Origin: Diploscapter coronatus
Taxonomy: Eukaryota > Nematoda > Chromadorea > Rhabditida > Rhabditidae
Direction: 5' to 3'
DNA: 64,000 bases
Assembly (NCBI GenBank): GCA_964036155.1
Contig: OZ038422.1
Location: 77,275,201 to 77,339,200, forward strand
The translations under genes and the position numbers were made by a program. Within the stretch, counting starts at the first letter, position 1. Each line of letters starts with the position of its first letter. Below, piece after piece: positions 46,401-59,810 of this stretch. Under the pieces are notes generated by a model. That model saw only the letters and a list, made by a program, of their open reading frames with translations, was not told the origin of the DNA and searched no databases.

Positions 46401-47806
46401 CTAGATATGTAAATCATTTTTTCCAAAATATCTAACTTTAAAAAATCAAAGCAAAATAATAAAAGTGAATAAATAATAAAAAAAAAAAAAACCCCCTTAC
46501 ATGGACTTATCGGAGACCTCTTCCTCCTTGCACATGTAGGAGATAATGGGCAGATTCTGTGCAGCGGCCATCGTGGCCTCCGTCTTGCAGGTGATTTCCG
46601 GACCGATGAACGCGCTTACGCCCGCTCGCCAGTGCTCCATGAAGTGTCTGGCGCCTGAAAAATCATCTTTATTCTACTTTCCAAAATAGCTCATTTTCAC
46701 TGTACAGGAGTTATTTTTATTGGGTTTTATTATCGAAAAAATGTGTTTTGAAAGTCTGACTAAAAATAACCACATTTTCTCGAAATATTTTATGATTTAC
46801 TGTAGAAAAGCCGCCCAATTTCAGCCTACACATGAAATATCAAACGCATTCCTATATGCCTTTTGATCTTTCCAATAAAACTCAACGTCGTTGTTTAGAA
46901 ATCGAACTATTCTCACTTGTGGTGCCGCCCTCGCAAGTGTTGGCGTAGATGTACTTGAGCGTGTGGTTGGGCAGAATCGACGGGTTTGCATTAATTTCAT
47001 CGATCGCCACCACGAGCGCGCCGGAAATTCGAGTGCCTAAAAATCGATAAGCTTGAAAAAATCAATAGTTTAAAAAAAAAAAAAAATCTTACCGTCAAAA
47101 TTCTTGAGACATTTCGAATGCTCCGTCAGAAACTGCGTTGAGGAAGAGTCCATTTTACTCCCACTTGCGTCGGCCTGAAAAATAGAAATCTTAAAAATAC
47201 AAGAATCGAAAATCTATTTAAAAAATTAAGAAATAGTTTACCGAAGCCGAAATGTTGTAGAGAATGGACGAAATGTCATCGGGAATGTGTGCCAAAGCAG
47301 GCAGAAAGCTGATCAGAATCGTCTGTTTATCCCCACTAGTGCGAAGCTGCAAAATTGTATTTTTTATTGTTAAAACTTCAAAACTCGCTTTTCTTCTGTA
47401 GAAAACGTTCGGAAAGCTACCTTGAGAAAATGTTTAGTTGTACAAATCTATAGAAACAATTTTCCGAAGAAGAAATTTTACAAAGGTCGGGCAATTAAAA
47501 TACAACTTTCATTTTTACTTAAATAATAAATCCCACCTGTTTGACATTGGGTTGCTGGAATTTTTCGGATTTATCGAAGTACGTCTCCAAAGTGTTGTGA
47601 TAGTTGATGACGTCACTGGTTGTGGAACCCTGAAATCAGTTTTACTTTTTCCAAAAATTTAGGATAACATTTTTTTTAAATTCTTAGTCGATATTTTTCC
47701 TATAAAGTACCTGCGGAATTACTTGCTGGAGCGCAGAACAACTGGTTCGCAAAAGCAGAACGAGAATACATGCGGCTAGCCATCGGGAAATGGCATTCAC
47801 ACGCAT
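34421..47806 (-). CDS. Receptor guanylyl cyclase (GCY) with two alternative C-termini
   Basis: Single-pass receptor making cGMP, typical of nematode sensory neurons. Exons in order: 47806-47711, 47629-47537, 47346-47242, 47174-47093, 47036-46917, 46654-46501, 45606-45450, 45371-45312, 45266-45179, 45095-44937, 44796-44622, 44514-44427, 44360-44198, 41529-41444, 41365-41265, 41195-41107, 40891-40835, 40615-40592, 40375-40297, 40122-40014, 39936-39846, 39730-39629, 39524-39388, 39337-39261, 39096-39021, 38973-38896, 38777-38669, 38457-38261, 38133-38009, 37309-37186, 37142-37074, 36827-36712, 36584-36483, 36225-36075 and 35788-35635. The last exon is then 35519-35329 (1327 aa) or 35174-35080, 35005-34890, 34810-34694 and 34571-34421 (1423 aa). 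Signal peptide, ANF-receptor-like ectodomain, TM near 634-656, kinase-homology domain lacking HRD (HGNLKSTN) and DFG (VADYGLYEI), dimerisation helix, and cyclase with [19 protein letters not shown] and [16 protein letters not shown]. The metal-binding Asp residues and the guanylyl-specific Glu and Cys are present. The long tail recalls the GCY-12 type, without certainty. Confidence 0.9.
37447..37805 (+). CDS. Secreted saposin-like (caenopore-type) protein nested in a cyclase intron
   Basis: Exons 37447-37530 and 37575-37805 join across a 44-base intron, giving 104 aa. The first 11 or so residues ([11 protein letters not shown]) form a short signal peptide. The mature part has the saposin-B layout: CMFC, then [22 protein letters not shown] and, at the end, LCKKQNYC. 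In nematodes such proteins are pore-forming, membrane-binding effectors of the gut that act on ingested bacteria. There are seven cysteines rather than the usual six, so one may be unpaired. The gene lies wholly within the cyclase intron between exons 38133-38009 and 37309-37186, on the opposite strand. AATAAA overlaps the stop codon. The family assignment rests on cysteine pattern and helix-like content only. Confidence 0.7.
41935..41942 (+). promoter_or_regulatory. TATA box of the nested Asp/Pro-rich gene
   Basis: TATATAAA, 37 bases before the preferred ATG at 41979. This gives an independent plus-strand promoter inside the cyclase intron. Confidence 0.55.
41979..42737 (+). CDS. Secreted Asp- and Pro-rich basic protein nested in a cyclase intron
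   Basis: Exons 41979-42121, 42174-42320 and 42497-42737 (176 aa). A signal peptide ([19 protein letters not shown]) leads to [18 protein letters not shown], further PPPPP runs, then a Pro/Lys/Arg-rich tail ([19 protein letters not shown]) ending in Gln/Asn-rich sequence. No folded domain is recognised; it may be an extracellular matrix, cuticle or mucin-like component. An in-frame ATG at 41952 lies only 10 bases after a TATA box (41935-41942), so transcription probably starts after it and the Met at 41979 is preferred. The gene lies in the 2.7 kb cyclase intron between 44198 and 41529, opposite strand. AATAAA is at 42758-42763. Confidence 0.7.
42129..42152. repeat. (AT)n microsatellite
   Basis: About 12 AT units in the first intron of the nested Asp/Pro-rich gene. 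Confidence 0.9.
43098..43748 (+). CDS. Cecropin-like antimicrobial peptide precursor nested in a cyclase intron
   Basis: Four exons join in phase: 43098-43156, 43389-43476, 43523-43578 and 43622-43748 (109 aa). Exon 1 is a clean signal peptide ([19 protein letters not shown]). A pro-region with acidic and polar residues ([15 protein letters not shown]) follows. Basic sites NREKR and DIREKR, cut by furin or kex2-like enzymes, then release a C-terminal peptide of about 35 residues starting [18 protein letters not shown] and ending with a hydrophobic Ala/Ile/Pro/Val stretch. It has ten Lys/Arg against two acidic residues. A basic amphipathic helix, an Ala-Ile-Pro-Ala hinge and a hydrophobic second half is the plan of cecropins, which also occur in ascarid nematodes. 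Known cecropin precursors place the mature peptide earlier, so homology is not established. It shares the 2.7 kb cyclase intron with the Asp/Pro-rich gene. AATAAA overlaps the stop. A neuropeptide-like precursor is an alternative. Confidence 0.65.
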
Positions 47807-50800
47807 ATCAGGAATCAACTCATAGCGCGACGTCAGCTGCAAGAAAAGGTGTTGGCAAAAATTGGAAAAAATCGATACGTAGTTTGAGTAAATCACGTTG
47901 GAGAAATTCGAATAAACGTAATTATAACAGTTTTTGACTTTGTCGGAAGAGAATAAAATCGATATGTAATTTGGTAAAAGATGTTGGAGGAAATTCTAAA
48001 TAGCGTGGTTTTATTATGAAGCATGTTGCAAAATGAATGAAAAAGCCAGGAAGAATGTAACTTTCGAAGATCGAAACACTCAATATAACCAATAGAAACA
48101 GAAAGAAGTGTTTATTGAAGCGAACAAGCTAGGGTTCAAAGAATCGAAAGAAGTGCGTTTGGAGTAAAACGAAAAATAACGAGTGAAGTCCGGCTTTTCC
48201 CAAAATTCTGCTCGAATTCCAGAAAATAATGACGTTATGATCAATACCAATGAGGAGCATTTGTTCGGATCAAGAGATGAATTTGTGTTGAAAGCTTGGG
48301 CTCAAAAGATAGAATGCGAAAGAGAGCTGATTGATGAGAGAGTGCAGAGAGCGAAAAAAAGAGTGAGTGCAGTCGACTGGGGATACAAAATAAAGCCGGA
48401 AGCAAAAATATTGTGGGGCCAATATCAGCTGAAAGTGGTCAGAGAGTATGGGGAATGAAGAGAGGGAGGAGAAAGAATAAAATAGAAGGAGAGAGAAGGA
48501 AAGCCATTATCACATTATCAATAATCAGACTCACTGCTCACTATGTTTAGCGAGACAAGCACTTGACCAAAAGCCTTATTGCGATGGTGAAATGGGGGAA
48601 ATGAACAATTCGATAAGCACATGCTTTCAAATTTAAAAAATTTCTCAAAATATGCTAATTTTCTAAAAGTACATTCCTTCAGAAATCGAGAATTGAAAGA
48701 TCAAAGGATAAGATAAGAGAAGAAGACAGGATCGAAAAACGCTTCTCGACTTCTCTTGTAAGAAATAAAAAGAGAAAGAAATATGGAAAAGCGACTGGGA
48801 TAATTAAATCGAGAGAGTTAGAGAAAGAGAGAGACACCTTGCAAAAGGAGACGGCAGCAAACGTGCCGTTGGCAATGTTCTCTGATTCTTTCCCTCTTCT
48901 CTGCCCATTCTCTCTAATTCAGTCTATTTGAATAACGGGCAGCTAGGCCGTTTGGAATGTTGCGCGTATTCCATTTGGGAATGATAAATTGCGCCCCTAA
49001 TGATGAGGATAGGAAAAGAAAGAGGAGAAAACGTCTGGGATATCAAAATAAGATTAAAGTGCAAGTGGTTCTTCGATAAGTGATAAGATATCACCTATCA
49101 CCCCTGCATTTTAAGCCTGCAGGTACATTTTCACCCGCTTTTTGAGAGTGTAACGTTACAAATTCGAACGCCATCGAATTAGGACTTTTTGCGATAGTCC
49201 CCATGATAAAATTATCAATTTGTCTGACGAAATAAAATAATGTGCGGCGTTTTTATAGATTTAGCCACGTCCATATTTCTAAGCCCCGCCCCCTTTTGAT
49301 CAAACTTTATTAGTAATCGGGATTTCGGGACAATGAATTTCGCAAAAATGTCCATAAACCCATGTATCCGTTTTCGTTCTTGTTTGTGACAAAATCCAAC
49401 GTTTTCAACGATCCCATAAATGACGAGTCTTTTGAAATTTATCGCAACGCTGAAAGATAGGACCTAAATCCAAATGGGATATAAAGCTTCGATCGATCAA
49501 AAAATCATTTCCTTGTGTGGATATCACATGATAAAGGATGGGAGCAAAAACCGGCTGTGATATAATTTTACAACTCCTGAAATCCATACTCTATGTAGTC
49601 TAGAGTGCAAGAAATAGCATTTGAAATGCGGGAGGAAAAGAAAAGCGGAAAAAAACTTGCAGATGGCGAAAAAGTCTGCAAGAAATGTGTAAAAGTGCAA
49701 GGTATTCGAGGGAAAATAGTGTGGGAAAACAAGAGATCGGAAAAGATAGAGAAAGGGGGAATAGTGTGAAAAACAGAGATAGAGAGGGAAAAGAAAACGA
49801 ATAATGAAAAGCACGTTCTTCGAGCGCGACGAAGGCGACCAAAAGAAGACTATCCCAGACGGGAATGGCCTGGTTTTGGTTGCAGAAAAGAAGCTGAAAA
49901 AGGAAAACAGTACGGAATTCCTAGAGAGAAAAAGAAGCAAAAAGAAAAATAACGTTATTTTGAAGGAGAAAAAAGAAAGTGTATCACGAGACTCTCGTTT
50001 TTCCGAAGACCAGTGTATATGTCTGAGATTTTTGGGCGAAAAATGAACCCTGCGCGGTTTTGCAGAATTATTTCTGACTACGACATTAATGATAATTACG
50101 ATCAAAATCTAAAACGCAAAAATAAATGATGGAATTTCAAAAATTTCTATGATTCAGAGTAGAATCATCGAACGAAGACATGGCTTTTAAAGGGGTGCTG
50201 CTGCAAAGTGATAAATAAAATGGAAATCGAAAAGTCGGCGACTTTTGAAATGTAAAATGATGAAATTTCAGCATAAAATATGGAATTTATTACAAAGTTT
50301 CAAACTGCACAAAACGGCTCTGGGGTTTTTCGTGCTCGTCTGAAGTTTTTCGTCTCTTTTCCAAATATTCAAAGAACGCGCACAATGTGCATAAAAGAAT
50401 GATTTGTTGATTTCTCTGCAAAAAGACGTATTTTTAAGATCAACTTGCAAAATTTTAGATTAAATATGGCATGGCTTAAAAAATTACAAAAAAGAGTATA
50501 CTTTTTCCTAAAATTTCTAGGAAGACGGTGTATTTTACAGAAAAAAAAGCATCAGGAAAAAGTGTACTTCCTAAAAAAAATATGAAGATAAAAAAGTGCT
50601 TCTAAGAATTTACAGGAAAAAAACTCATTTCTAGAAAATAAGGTGGATTTTGCAAAGTACTTCGGTACTAAGACGCATCTGAAATGATGATGGCTGGTGA
50701 TGAGCCCTGCACTTGGCATGTATTCATTCATTTCAATTGCAGAAAGGGTGAGAGGCGATGAGAGTGCAGAGAGAAAAATAGCAGCGAGAGAGAAGGGGGG

Positions 50801-53800
50801 AAAGAGCGCAAAGGAAAGAGGAATAAAGAGCAAGAAAAGTGCTGCATAAATTAAGAGCGCCGGGACTGCTCTTATATAGCAAAAAGTTGGGGTCTTGGGG
50901 TAATTGAGCGTCAGAAACACGCACAGGGGACTTCGTTTCAGGGAATCATTTATTCCGCTGCAAATTTTATCCGAGAAAACCGATCATTACATCATCTTGT
51001 CAGGGAAATACTGTAACAAATCAATATTTCTTAGCTCTAACTAATGAAATTACACCAGAGGTATGCAGAATTCCGATTCTGAACTTGGGAAAATTTTCAT
51101 TCCCGATTTCGAGTCCGAATTTTCCAAAATAAAAATTTCGAACACCCCTGCATTAAACTATAAAATGTTAGCTCGTTTTATGTCAGACATTTTCTAGGCT
51201 ATGGACGCAGAGCCATAGATAATTTGAAAAGTAAACAGATTTTTATTTGCAAGTGTCTGGGGTCTTGTATTTGATTGAACCGTTCAAATGGCCACCCATA
51301 GGGGAAGGCGAGAAAGATGAAAAGGCGACTGATGTACGAAGACACCGAAAACCGATGAAACTTAAGAGCAGACAGACAACGGTTTTGCAAGATTGCAATA
51401 TTGTGCAGTGGTTGTGAGAATAGTGTGGGAAAGAGAGAGAAGGGGGCAAAAAGAAGGGGAGAAAGAATGAGAAAAAGAGATCAAAATTTCGAAGGGTTCA
51501 AGTGGAGTTTGAAGTGTCGAAAATCGAGACGCCCAAAAATGATGCAAAACGAAAAAAAACGAGCGCGGACACAATCAAAAACGCGCCAGACGACGTGCGA
51601 AAAGTGAATAATAAAGGCTTCCAAAGGTTTGCAAAAGAAATTGAAAATTTCGAAATATAACCCACTTTTGAGAGAAAAACGCAGAAAATAAAGAGAGGGA
51701 CGAAAAAATCAGAAAGAATATGAAATACAATGCATTTTTAGAGAGAAGCGAGAAAATAAAGGGCTATCCTGCATGCCTTTCATCGCAGCAGAGGGAATTT
51801 TGCAAGTAATGGCTTGTCTCTCTCTCTCTCTCTAATTTTTTCTCGCTCTTTTTCCCTCTCCATTTCTCGTTCAATTTTTCTTTCTGCAAGCAAAATTGCA
51901 TTGCCCAGCTGTCTGCAAAAACGGCTGAAATACGCCTTGGGGCTTCGGTGGGAAAGATAATGAGGAGATAGAGAAAGAGAAAGAAAAGGGGAAGAAAGAA
52001 GTGAAGAAAGTAAAGGAAGAAAGATAGGATTGTCAACAACAAAAAGTGTATGTGCTCCATAGACAATAAATGTTCGGCCCTCTAGAGAAGAGCGATGATG
52101 AAAGCTCAAAGTTAAGACATTATTTTGCAAAATTCACGTCCCAAAATCGATATCACATGATAAGACATACCCTGAAAACATAGTTTATACAGCACAGACG
52201 ATATGAAAAATGACAAGTTGCAAAAATGAGAATAAAGGGATTATATAAAACCTTGCAAAACCACATAGATAAGAAGCCCGAAGTCCGAATCAAGATCTAC
52301 ATTTTATCCAGGAGAAAAATTCTCAGGGATAGAATATCTGAGGGAGTTTCCCAAATACAAAATTAGTAGGCGAATTATTGGCATAATTTAAAATTGGCGG
52401 GAAAATTAGAAGTAATAGTAATTTTCTTATAAGCACCCAGGAAAAGGTACAAATTATCCGGATTATGTGTGCATAAAATTGCCCAGACTTAAAGTATGAA
52501 TAATCATGATTCTCGACATGGTAAAGCAAAATTTGCATTTATGGGGAGAAATTCTGTGAATATTGAGATTTGGGAGAAAGTTGCGATATAGTTATATTGG
52601 AGTTTATGATTTAAACTTTAAATGTAAAAGGTGGACTTCATGTTAGAGTCTGATCTTCGTCAAAATTCTAGTTCAACCTTTTAGATTTAAATGTTTAACT
52701 TTGAAGTTTCAGTCTAAAATCAAAACTTAACTTCTAATATCTTGAAAGTTACGTGTTTTCTCCACAAATAAGTAAGTCTCTATGACAACCCTATAATTCT
52801 ACGGAGCATTTACGAGTGTTTTTGCAACTCGCACCGCTTAACCCCGAGGGTGTATTTAATAATTTTCTTGTTTATATCACGAGAAATTACCTGTAGGGAA
52901 TTGGAGAAAGTGAAAAATTGCGAGAAATTAAAGATCTTTTTAGCAAATCAAACATCGACGCAATTTTTGATAAAATAAATATTTTTAATGATAGATAAAA
53001 GATAAGCAAGAGAATATATTGAAAAGCCAAAAAAAAAAGTAATTTAAAGAATACTGTACCCGGAAAAAGTGCATGTGCTTTAGCAGAATGCAATTTTGCG
53101 GAAAGACGGGGGAGCATCAAAATTTATGACAATTCATCGGATATGGAATTCTTAGAAAGGAACGCAACAAGTCTACAATGCCTGAATGCTTGTGCGATGA
53201 TCAACACACGATATAGGGATTTCGTAAGAAATGTTTCCGAGGAAAGTGCTAGTTTTTTGCTAAAGTTTGCAAAGTTTTCTATAGAGAATTCTAAATTTTA
53301 CTAAGCAATTCTATACTTTCTGTCGAAAATAGCATTTTCAAAAATTTCTGCTATTTTCTACAGAAAAATGGGTTTATTTAAAAAATGTTATAAACCAAAA
53401 TTTTAGATAGTCATTTTATCAATAACTTTTCTTGAAAGAAATGTAGAAATCGCGAAAACATCTGGTGGGCGATAAATGTGCTAAAATGCTAAACCCCACG
53501 CTCGAAAGCTAAAAATACTGACGCCGAACTACGGACTTGTATTTTACAAATTCCATACAAGGAAAAGGAGAAAATGATACTACAATTTTAATGAAGCTAC
53601 ACGTCTGATACTTGGCACTTTTATGAATGAAAAATGGTTGGCCGTCTAGCAAAATTAATAAACATCCGTCCTGCAAAATTCAACCTATTATTGGCAAGAC
53701 ATCAAAAAACTACACAATTTTGCAAGTTTCTAGAAAATGATAGATTTCATCAAATCAAATGATGTATGAGAAAGTGAATCATAAAAGAAATTCAACGCTA

Positions 53801-56800
53801 TCACCTGTCCTTAAAAATTGAGGTTTGTAGCGTAAAGGCGCTTTTCATTAAAAACTCGAGGAAAGTGTATGATGGAATTTTTCGACAGCCTTAAAAATGA
53901 ATTTTATGAAATCACAATTTTTCGATGAATAGGGAGAAATCTTGAGGTCTTAGAGAACTACAAAAATTCGAATAATTAGTCTCCTTACCGATTTTTCTTC
54001 TTACAAAAAGTGATAAAAATTCATCTGCTCAGAAATAATCGCAAGTAAGACAATTATTGTTCAAGCTAAGAATCGATATCTTGATAAATATAAAATCCTA
54101 AGACTAAGATTATGGTAATATGTGCAACAAATTTCCAAGAATGCTATTTAATAACGCAATCACTTAAACCACGTTGATTTGAATTCAATTTCTTGCAAAA
54201 GTGAACGAAGATTTTAGAACTACACCTAAAACGAATTTATAAATTCGAGAAACGATATAAAGGATTATATAGATTATAAAGAGAGATGAGAAAAAATTAA
54301 GTTAGGCACGCATAAAATAAATCTAAAGCTCCAATTTTCCTTGTTAGCTTTGACGTATGCACCCTTAAAAGGTGAGAGTCTAGACAGTTAGAGAAAATAG
54401 AAGTAACAAAAAATGAGCAAAAATCAAATTATTGCAAGAAGCAAACATCAAGCACGGTAACTCACAATTATGACAGATTTTGAAAACTAATAACATTGAA
54501 TTAGCGAATTATGTTGTTGAAAAATCTTGCTATTTAAAACAAAATATCGCTGAATTTCTGCGAGTGAAATCATGAAGTGTAACTTTTATGATTGAAATAG
54601 AATTTGAGGTTCAAGTTGAATATTTAGACACTGATTCTAAATAGTAATTGAAAGTTGAAGCTAAACTCTAAAGCTCAAAGTTAAATCTCGAAATTCGAAG
54701 CTCAAAAATAAGTTTTAAAATTTGACGTTAAATTACGCAGCCTCAAGGTATACTGTAACTTGCTCTTAACATAAAATTCTGCATGAATATCAATCATTTG
54801 GGTGTTAGCTTTTGGTCTATACGAGGAAAAGTTTCCCTTTTGCTGCAAGTGGCATAAAAATTGCACATGACTAATGCGCATTTTCCCCTATCTGATAAAT
54901 TATGCCGACCTGCTTTCGAGTACGTATACTTAATCATATGACGACTCGAATTTGGAATTAATTATGCTAGCCTGCTTTCCGGAGGTATATTTTATCATGG
55001 TCTTAAAGGGTGCTCTTAATTTGCTACTTATAGGAAAACGAGAGTTGACTAATTTGACATCTACAGGGCATTACTCACTATAAATAGAGTATGAATTACG
55101 CTTTGTTGATTATAAATGAGGCGCGAAGTATAACTTTATTTGATGAAAATAGTGATCTCTGCGTTTAGCTAATTCACAAATCTTAGTTTGCAGGATGTTA
55201 AGCTTCAAGTCAAATTTGCATAAATTCTTCGTTTCAGAAAAACTTGTACTCCGACCTTTTGTACTTTACCTGGGATATAAATTGTATTGGAATTGTTAGA
55301 AAGTTTAATCCTCTGTGTCTCTAACATTTACTATAATTAAGGATGAGAAGTCAGAGATTACTCTCGCCTAGAAATGCCATACATGGTGCCTGCGCGTACC
55401 AGGCTTTAGCTTTACATATAGTGATGATGAAACATCTCTGACTAGTGTCACATATCGTTATACATTAGAGAAAAAGACGCAGAGGAGGGGGATATTTCGA
55501 ACGCGGGGCTATTTTTTGCATGTATGGCTTGCTCAATCGAGCATGCAACTTCGGGAGAGGTTCTCGGAAAACGCTCCCAGAAAATGGGAGTAAAAAAGTG
55601 AGAGCAAAAATTTGAACGATATGCCCTTGTGCAATTGACAAAATCCATCACTTTTCTGGTCAGAAAATGAAATAGTAAAGATTTTTGAGAGGGAAAGAGA
55701 TTTTGGAGTGATAATTCCGAAACTCCAGACTGGGGCCATTCATGAGAAAAATCGCCTTTAAAAACGTGAATGCTTCAAATACCAAACCAAATCTCAAAAA
55801 TCTCACGCAAACGACTACAATTCAGACTGGGAATATTTATTTACCAAATCGAATTCATGAGTTAAAAATTCGAGGAATCTGAATTCTGTATACGAAAATT
55901 GTGAGTTTTCAAAAATGAGACAGCCGTAATTTCGAGCTACACGTGAAAACACACATTTCGAGTTCAATGCACAAATTAATTTTAATGTTTCAGGCAAAGT
56001 GTTGCAAAAGAATTTGGAGAAGAAAACAGAGCGGGGAAGGGAAAGGGAGTTTTGATGCAAATACCGAGCCAAACTAGACTTCCTTATATGTAGTAACATA
56101 AACCAATTAATGATCAGGTCTAGGTCAGAGATACTGAGAACTATCATTTTTAATGCATATCAGAATAAATTTCGAGCCAGAAATTCTAAACTCAAAATAT
56201 TAGATAGTTGGGTTTAGGTTTTGAAGTTAAATTTTAAATATATATGAAGACTAACTTTAAATAATGAAATTTGAGAAAAAAAAGCTAAAATTTTCGATGA
56301 AGATCACCTAAAATTTAAAAAACCTAAATACTTGAAGTTGAGGTTTCAAAATTCAAGTTCAAAATTTTCAGATCAAAGCGAAATCGAGTAGCTACACACA
56401 CACACACATTAAATATACATCTTTCTTGCAGAATGGCAAATCTCTGCAAGGCGTGATACGACAAAATGCTGCAGGAAAAAACTGCAGAAAAGCCATGATA
56501 AAAGTGTGCCGCACCACGCTGGTGCAACCTATTCATTCTGCACACATTCTTGCAGGCACAAATTCAGAGAAGCCCGACGAAAAACTCCCTTTTTCCATCG
56601 AATAAATGCAAGTCTAATGAAATGTAGAACGAAAAAGACATCATTCTGAAGTGAGAGATCTTAGACGAGCAGACAGGGGAATTTCACGAATAATTAGACG
56701 ACACGCTTCGAAAATATACGCTCTAATGATGAGGTATAGCGTTCCGAGAGCGGCTTGCATAACGCCTACAGTAATCCGCTATCTATAGGTACGAGATTTT

Positions 56801-59800
56801 TACGCGTCAATAGGTAAGATGAAACGTCATGGGATATGAGTTTTAGATGGAATTTTTAGAATCATAGACGAGATACAACGCGTTATTTTAGGCTTTTCCT
56901 CTTTATTCAAACATTCTCCTTTGCAAGCTTCGGGGAGATGCTTGAGTTCATTAACGTTTAGTCGGCACACTGCCGCTGCTCACTCATTCTTTCATAACCA
57001 CTCGCTTTTTCTGCTTTTCTCCCTTCATGCAAACTCTGCGCGCTCCATCGTTAGCTTTGTGTGCTCCAATATTCAACAATTCTGCAGTGCACCAATGCAC
57101 AAATTCTAGGCAAAAAATTGTTAAAAAATTTAAGTCTTGAGTATGATCGTAATACTAGGGCAACCTGAAAAATAATAACATTGTAACATAAGAAATAGCT
57201 TGGAAAATAATCTCATCCTACACCCGCTCTCCTATACTATTTTACATGTTACGATGCTACGATGCAACTACTTTTCCAGACTGCTCCAAACTCAATATTT
57301 GATCGGGGTTTACAAAGGTCATTCGAGTAAATGAAGTTCCAAAAAATCTTTGCGGACGAGAAAAAGACAGCATCGAAACACGCTGATAAGAGTGCGTTTT
57401 TGCAAGAAAACTGCAAAATGGAGGGAAGATTCCACGAAAATGTCAATAAATCTAACGCAAAGATGGAACATACATGAAAAGAGGGGGTGAATTGATAAAA
57501 TTGATTAGTGAAAGTGTCAGAATCAGAATAGATGATTCCGACGATCCGGGTCGATTTCATGCATGATTCATTATTTCGTTGATATTTCTGGAAGTCTCTA
57601 ATGCTTAGTTTCCAGAGATTTATCGAAAGTCAAGGACCATAGTTCAGAATATCGTAAATTATCAGTTTCACACCCAAAAACCGTATAGTTTACGCCGGAA
57701 ATGTGAAAAACGACTGCAAATCGCCGAAATTTTCCATCGTCAAACTGAATCGATATTTTAAGGGGTAGTAGATATGTTTGTATCCGAAATGCGCATTATG
57801 TTTTAGCTAAAATTTGGCAAATTTAGGAAGAAGCTGTGTAAATATCCTGCTGAAATTATGTGTATCTGGAGGGAAATTTTGGTGCAGCCGAAAAATCCAG
57901 ATGTACAGAGATTTTTTTGGATGAAAAACTCATTAAAACATGATATTTTGCCGATCATAATGTATGTCTCATTCTAGGAATATCTAAGATTGTTTATACT
58001 TGAAACTACGCAAAACCCCCTTAATGTAACGGATTTAGGAAGTCTAAATTGGGATTTTCAGACTCAAATCCGTTAAAATCCATCTCACGCGGCGCACTTA
58101 TCGTAAAATATGCTAGATGAAAACAAAAACTGATCACTAATACAAATGTTAGGCATACTATCAAATTTGAACTGATCTAAGTTCGCACCGAAATGATAAG
58201 TTCCAGGAACATTTGAAGCAAAGAAAGCCTGTGTATTGATGTATGATCAGAAATCGAATGTTTGTTCAAGCACAAAGATGGCGGAATTATCAATTTTTAG
58301 AGTCTGGAGGGAGGGCAATTTGGAAAGTAATTAAATATTTCCGAGAAAAAATGCTGAAGAAATTCAAGAATGGCTTATTTGTCACGAGAGAATAGAGCAT
58401 TTTCATACTACGGCGCGTGCAAAATGTAAGGTTTGCAAAACTAAAAGAACGAAAAGTTCTGACAGGAAAAAGAAATATACAGATCGGCCTCACTAATGAC
58501 ACAACGATATTCTGGAGAAGAGTGGAGGCAAGAGACGCAGAGAGAAAGAGGGGAAATAAAAATAAAGCGCAACAAATGATAACAAATCTATGTGCGCGTC
58601 TCTAAAATAGAAATCAAAAACCATAAAAACAAAATGTAAAAAAAAAACAATTAAAATCGAGGTTCACAAGGATAGAATATTAGCTAAAATTCAGTGCCAA
58701 AATCTTTAAAAATTGGCATATTTTCGTAATCTTTTCAGATATATGCTTATTTTCCAAAGTCTTGCGCTTTCTTTGAATATGCATACCCAGAAAGTCGCTA
58801 AGAATTTGCACAAGGTCTTTTTCTTTTTTCTTCCATTTTTGGTGCCTTCTCTTCGTTCAAAACACTTGCCGCTGACTGCTGCCTCTTGTAGTCTATTTCG
58901 AGAGCATTTCCGTGTTCGATAAAATCGCGCGCGACAATTGCAGAATGCATGATAATTAAGCCACGCCCGTTCAAGAATAAACTCATTTGAATGGCGTTTA
59001 GCATGCCAAACATCTCTTATCAATGGTTTAAATTAAGCACATTTCAGGAACTTGGATCATGAATCGTTTTGGATTTATCCTGGCGAAGAATAATAAATTC
59101 ACAGAAAATGTTTCAGACCAAGACATAGGGAGTTTGAAGATATCCTTATATTTATCCTGTTAAAATATGCGCGAGAGATAGCGACCGAACTGACATGCAA
59201 GATGTGAAGCATAACTGAATTAAGTTGTAGACTATTCGAAAAGACGATAAAATAAAGAAGCAGAAATATCCAAGCAAAATTTTTCTCAACATAAATTTTC
59301 GAACCATGACTAAATTGCGAAAATAATATTTGAAAATTTGATCTTTTCATTAAGAAAAAATAATGGTAATATTATGAGCAACAATTCTAAAAAAAAAATA
59401 ATTTAAGCTTCACCTATTCGCCATTTGATTTGCATGGGGAAAAATTAGACTAAATCTCGCCTAATGATTAAGGATAGACGAGGAAAGTCAATTCGATAAT
59501 TGTCGGGGCAAAAATTTTTGCAAATGCAAAATTGCTTCGGGACTGCTGCAAAACGCACCCGATCGATGTGTGTATACGTTCGTGCAAAAATATGCAGGAA
59601 ATACAAGGAAAAGTCGAGAGACGAGCGAGAAAAAGGGCGGGAAAGATGGGCTCCGCGAAAACATCTCGAATGCGGCACAGACGAGATGAGGTGGTGGTGA
59701 TAAACAGAGTTTAGACTTATGAAGGGCTTGAAGTCCGAATAGAGGTGTGATCTATACAAGGATGCTTTTTAAAGTCCAAATCAAATGATTATTAGATCTG

Positions 59801-59810
59801 AGATGACCAT
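47807..59810. other. 12 kb stretch without a supported gene
   Basis: Upstream of the cyclase. Short open frames here look like by-products of purine-rich strands: near 48290-48480, 48680-48850, 49620-50000, 50740-50840, 51420-51740, 51950-52030 and 59580-59690 the plus strand is mostly A and G. A (TC)n run lies near 51816-51832 and a CA run near 56396-56408. GACGCAGA occurs at 51204, 55476 and 58534. The stretch probably includes the cyclase promoter. Confidence 0.5.

Noticed and set aside
48237..48458. Glu/Lys-rich plus-strand frame of 73 codons
   Set aside because: Lies in purine-rich DNA where open frames are expected by composition; no homologue or splice signal recognised.
49524..50105. 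193-codon open frame, minus strand
   Set aside because: Product is mostly Phe/Leu/Ser from a purine-rich opposite strand; no domain, no splice context, and frames in several phases overlap it.
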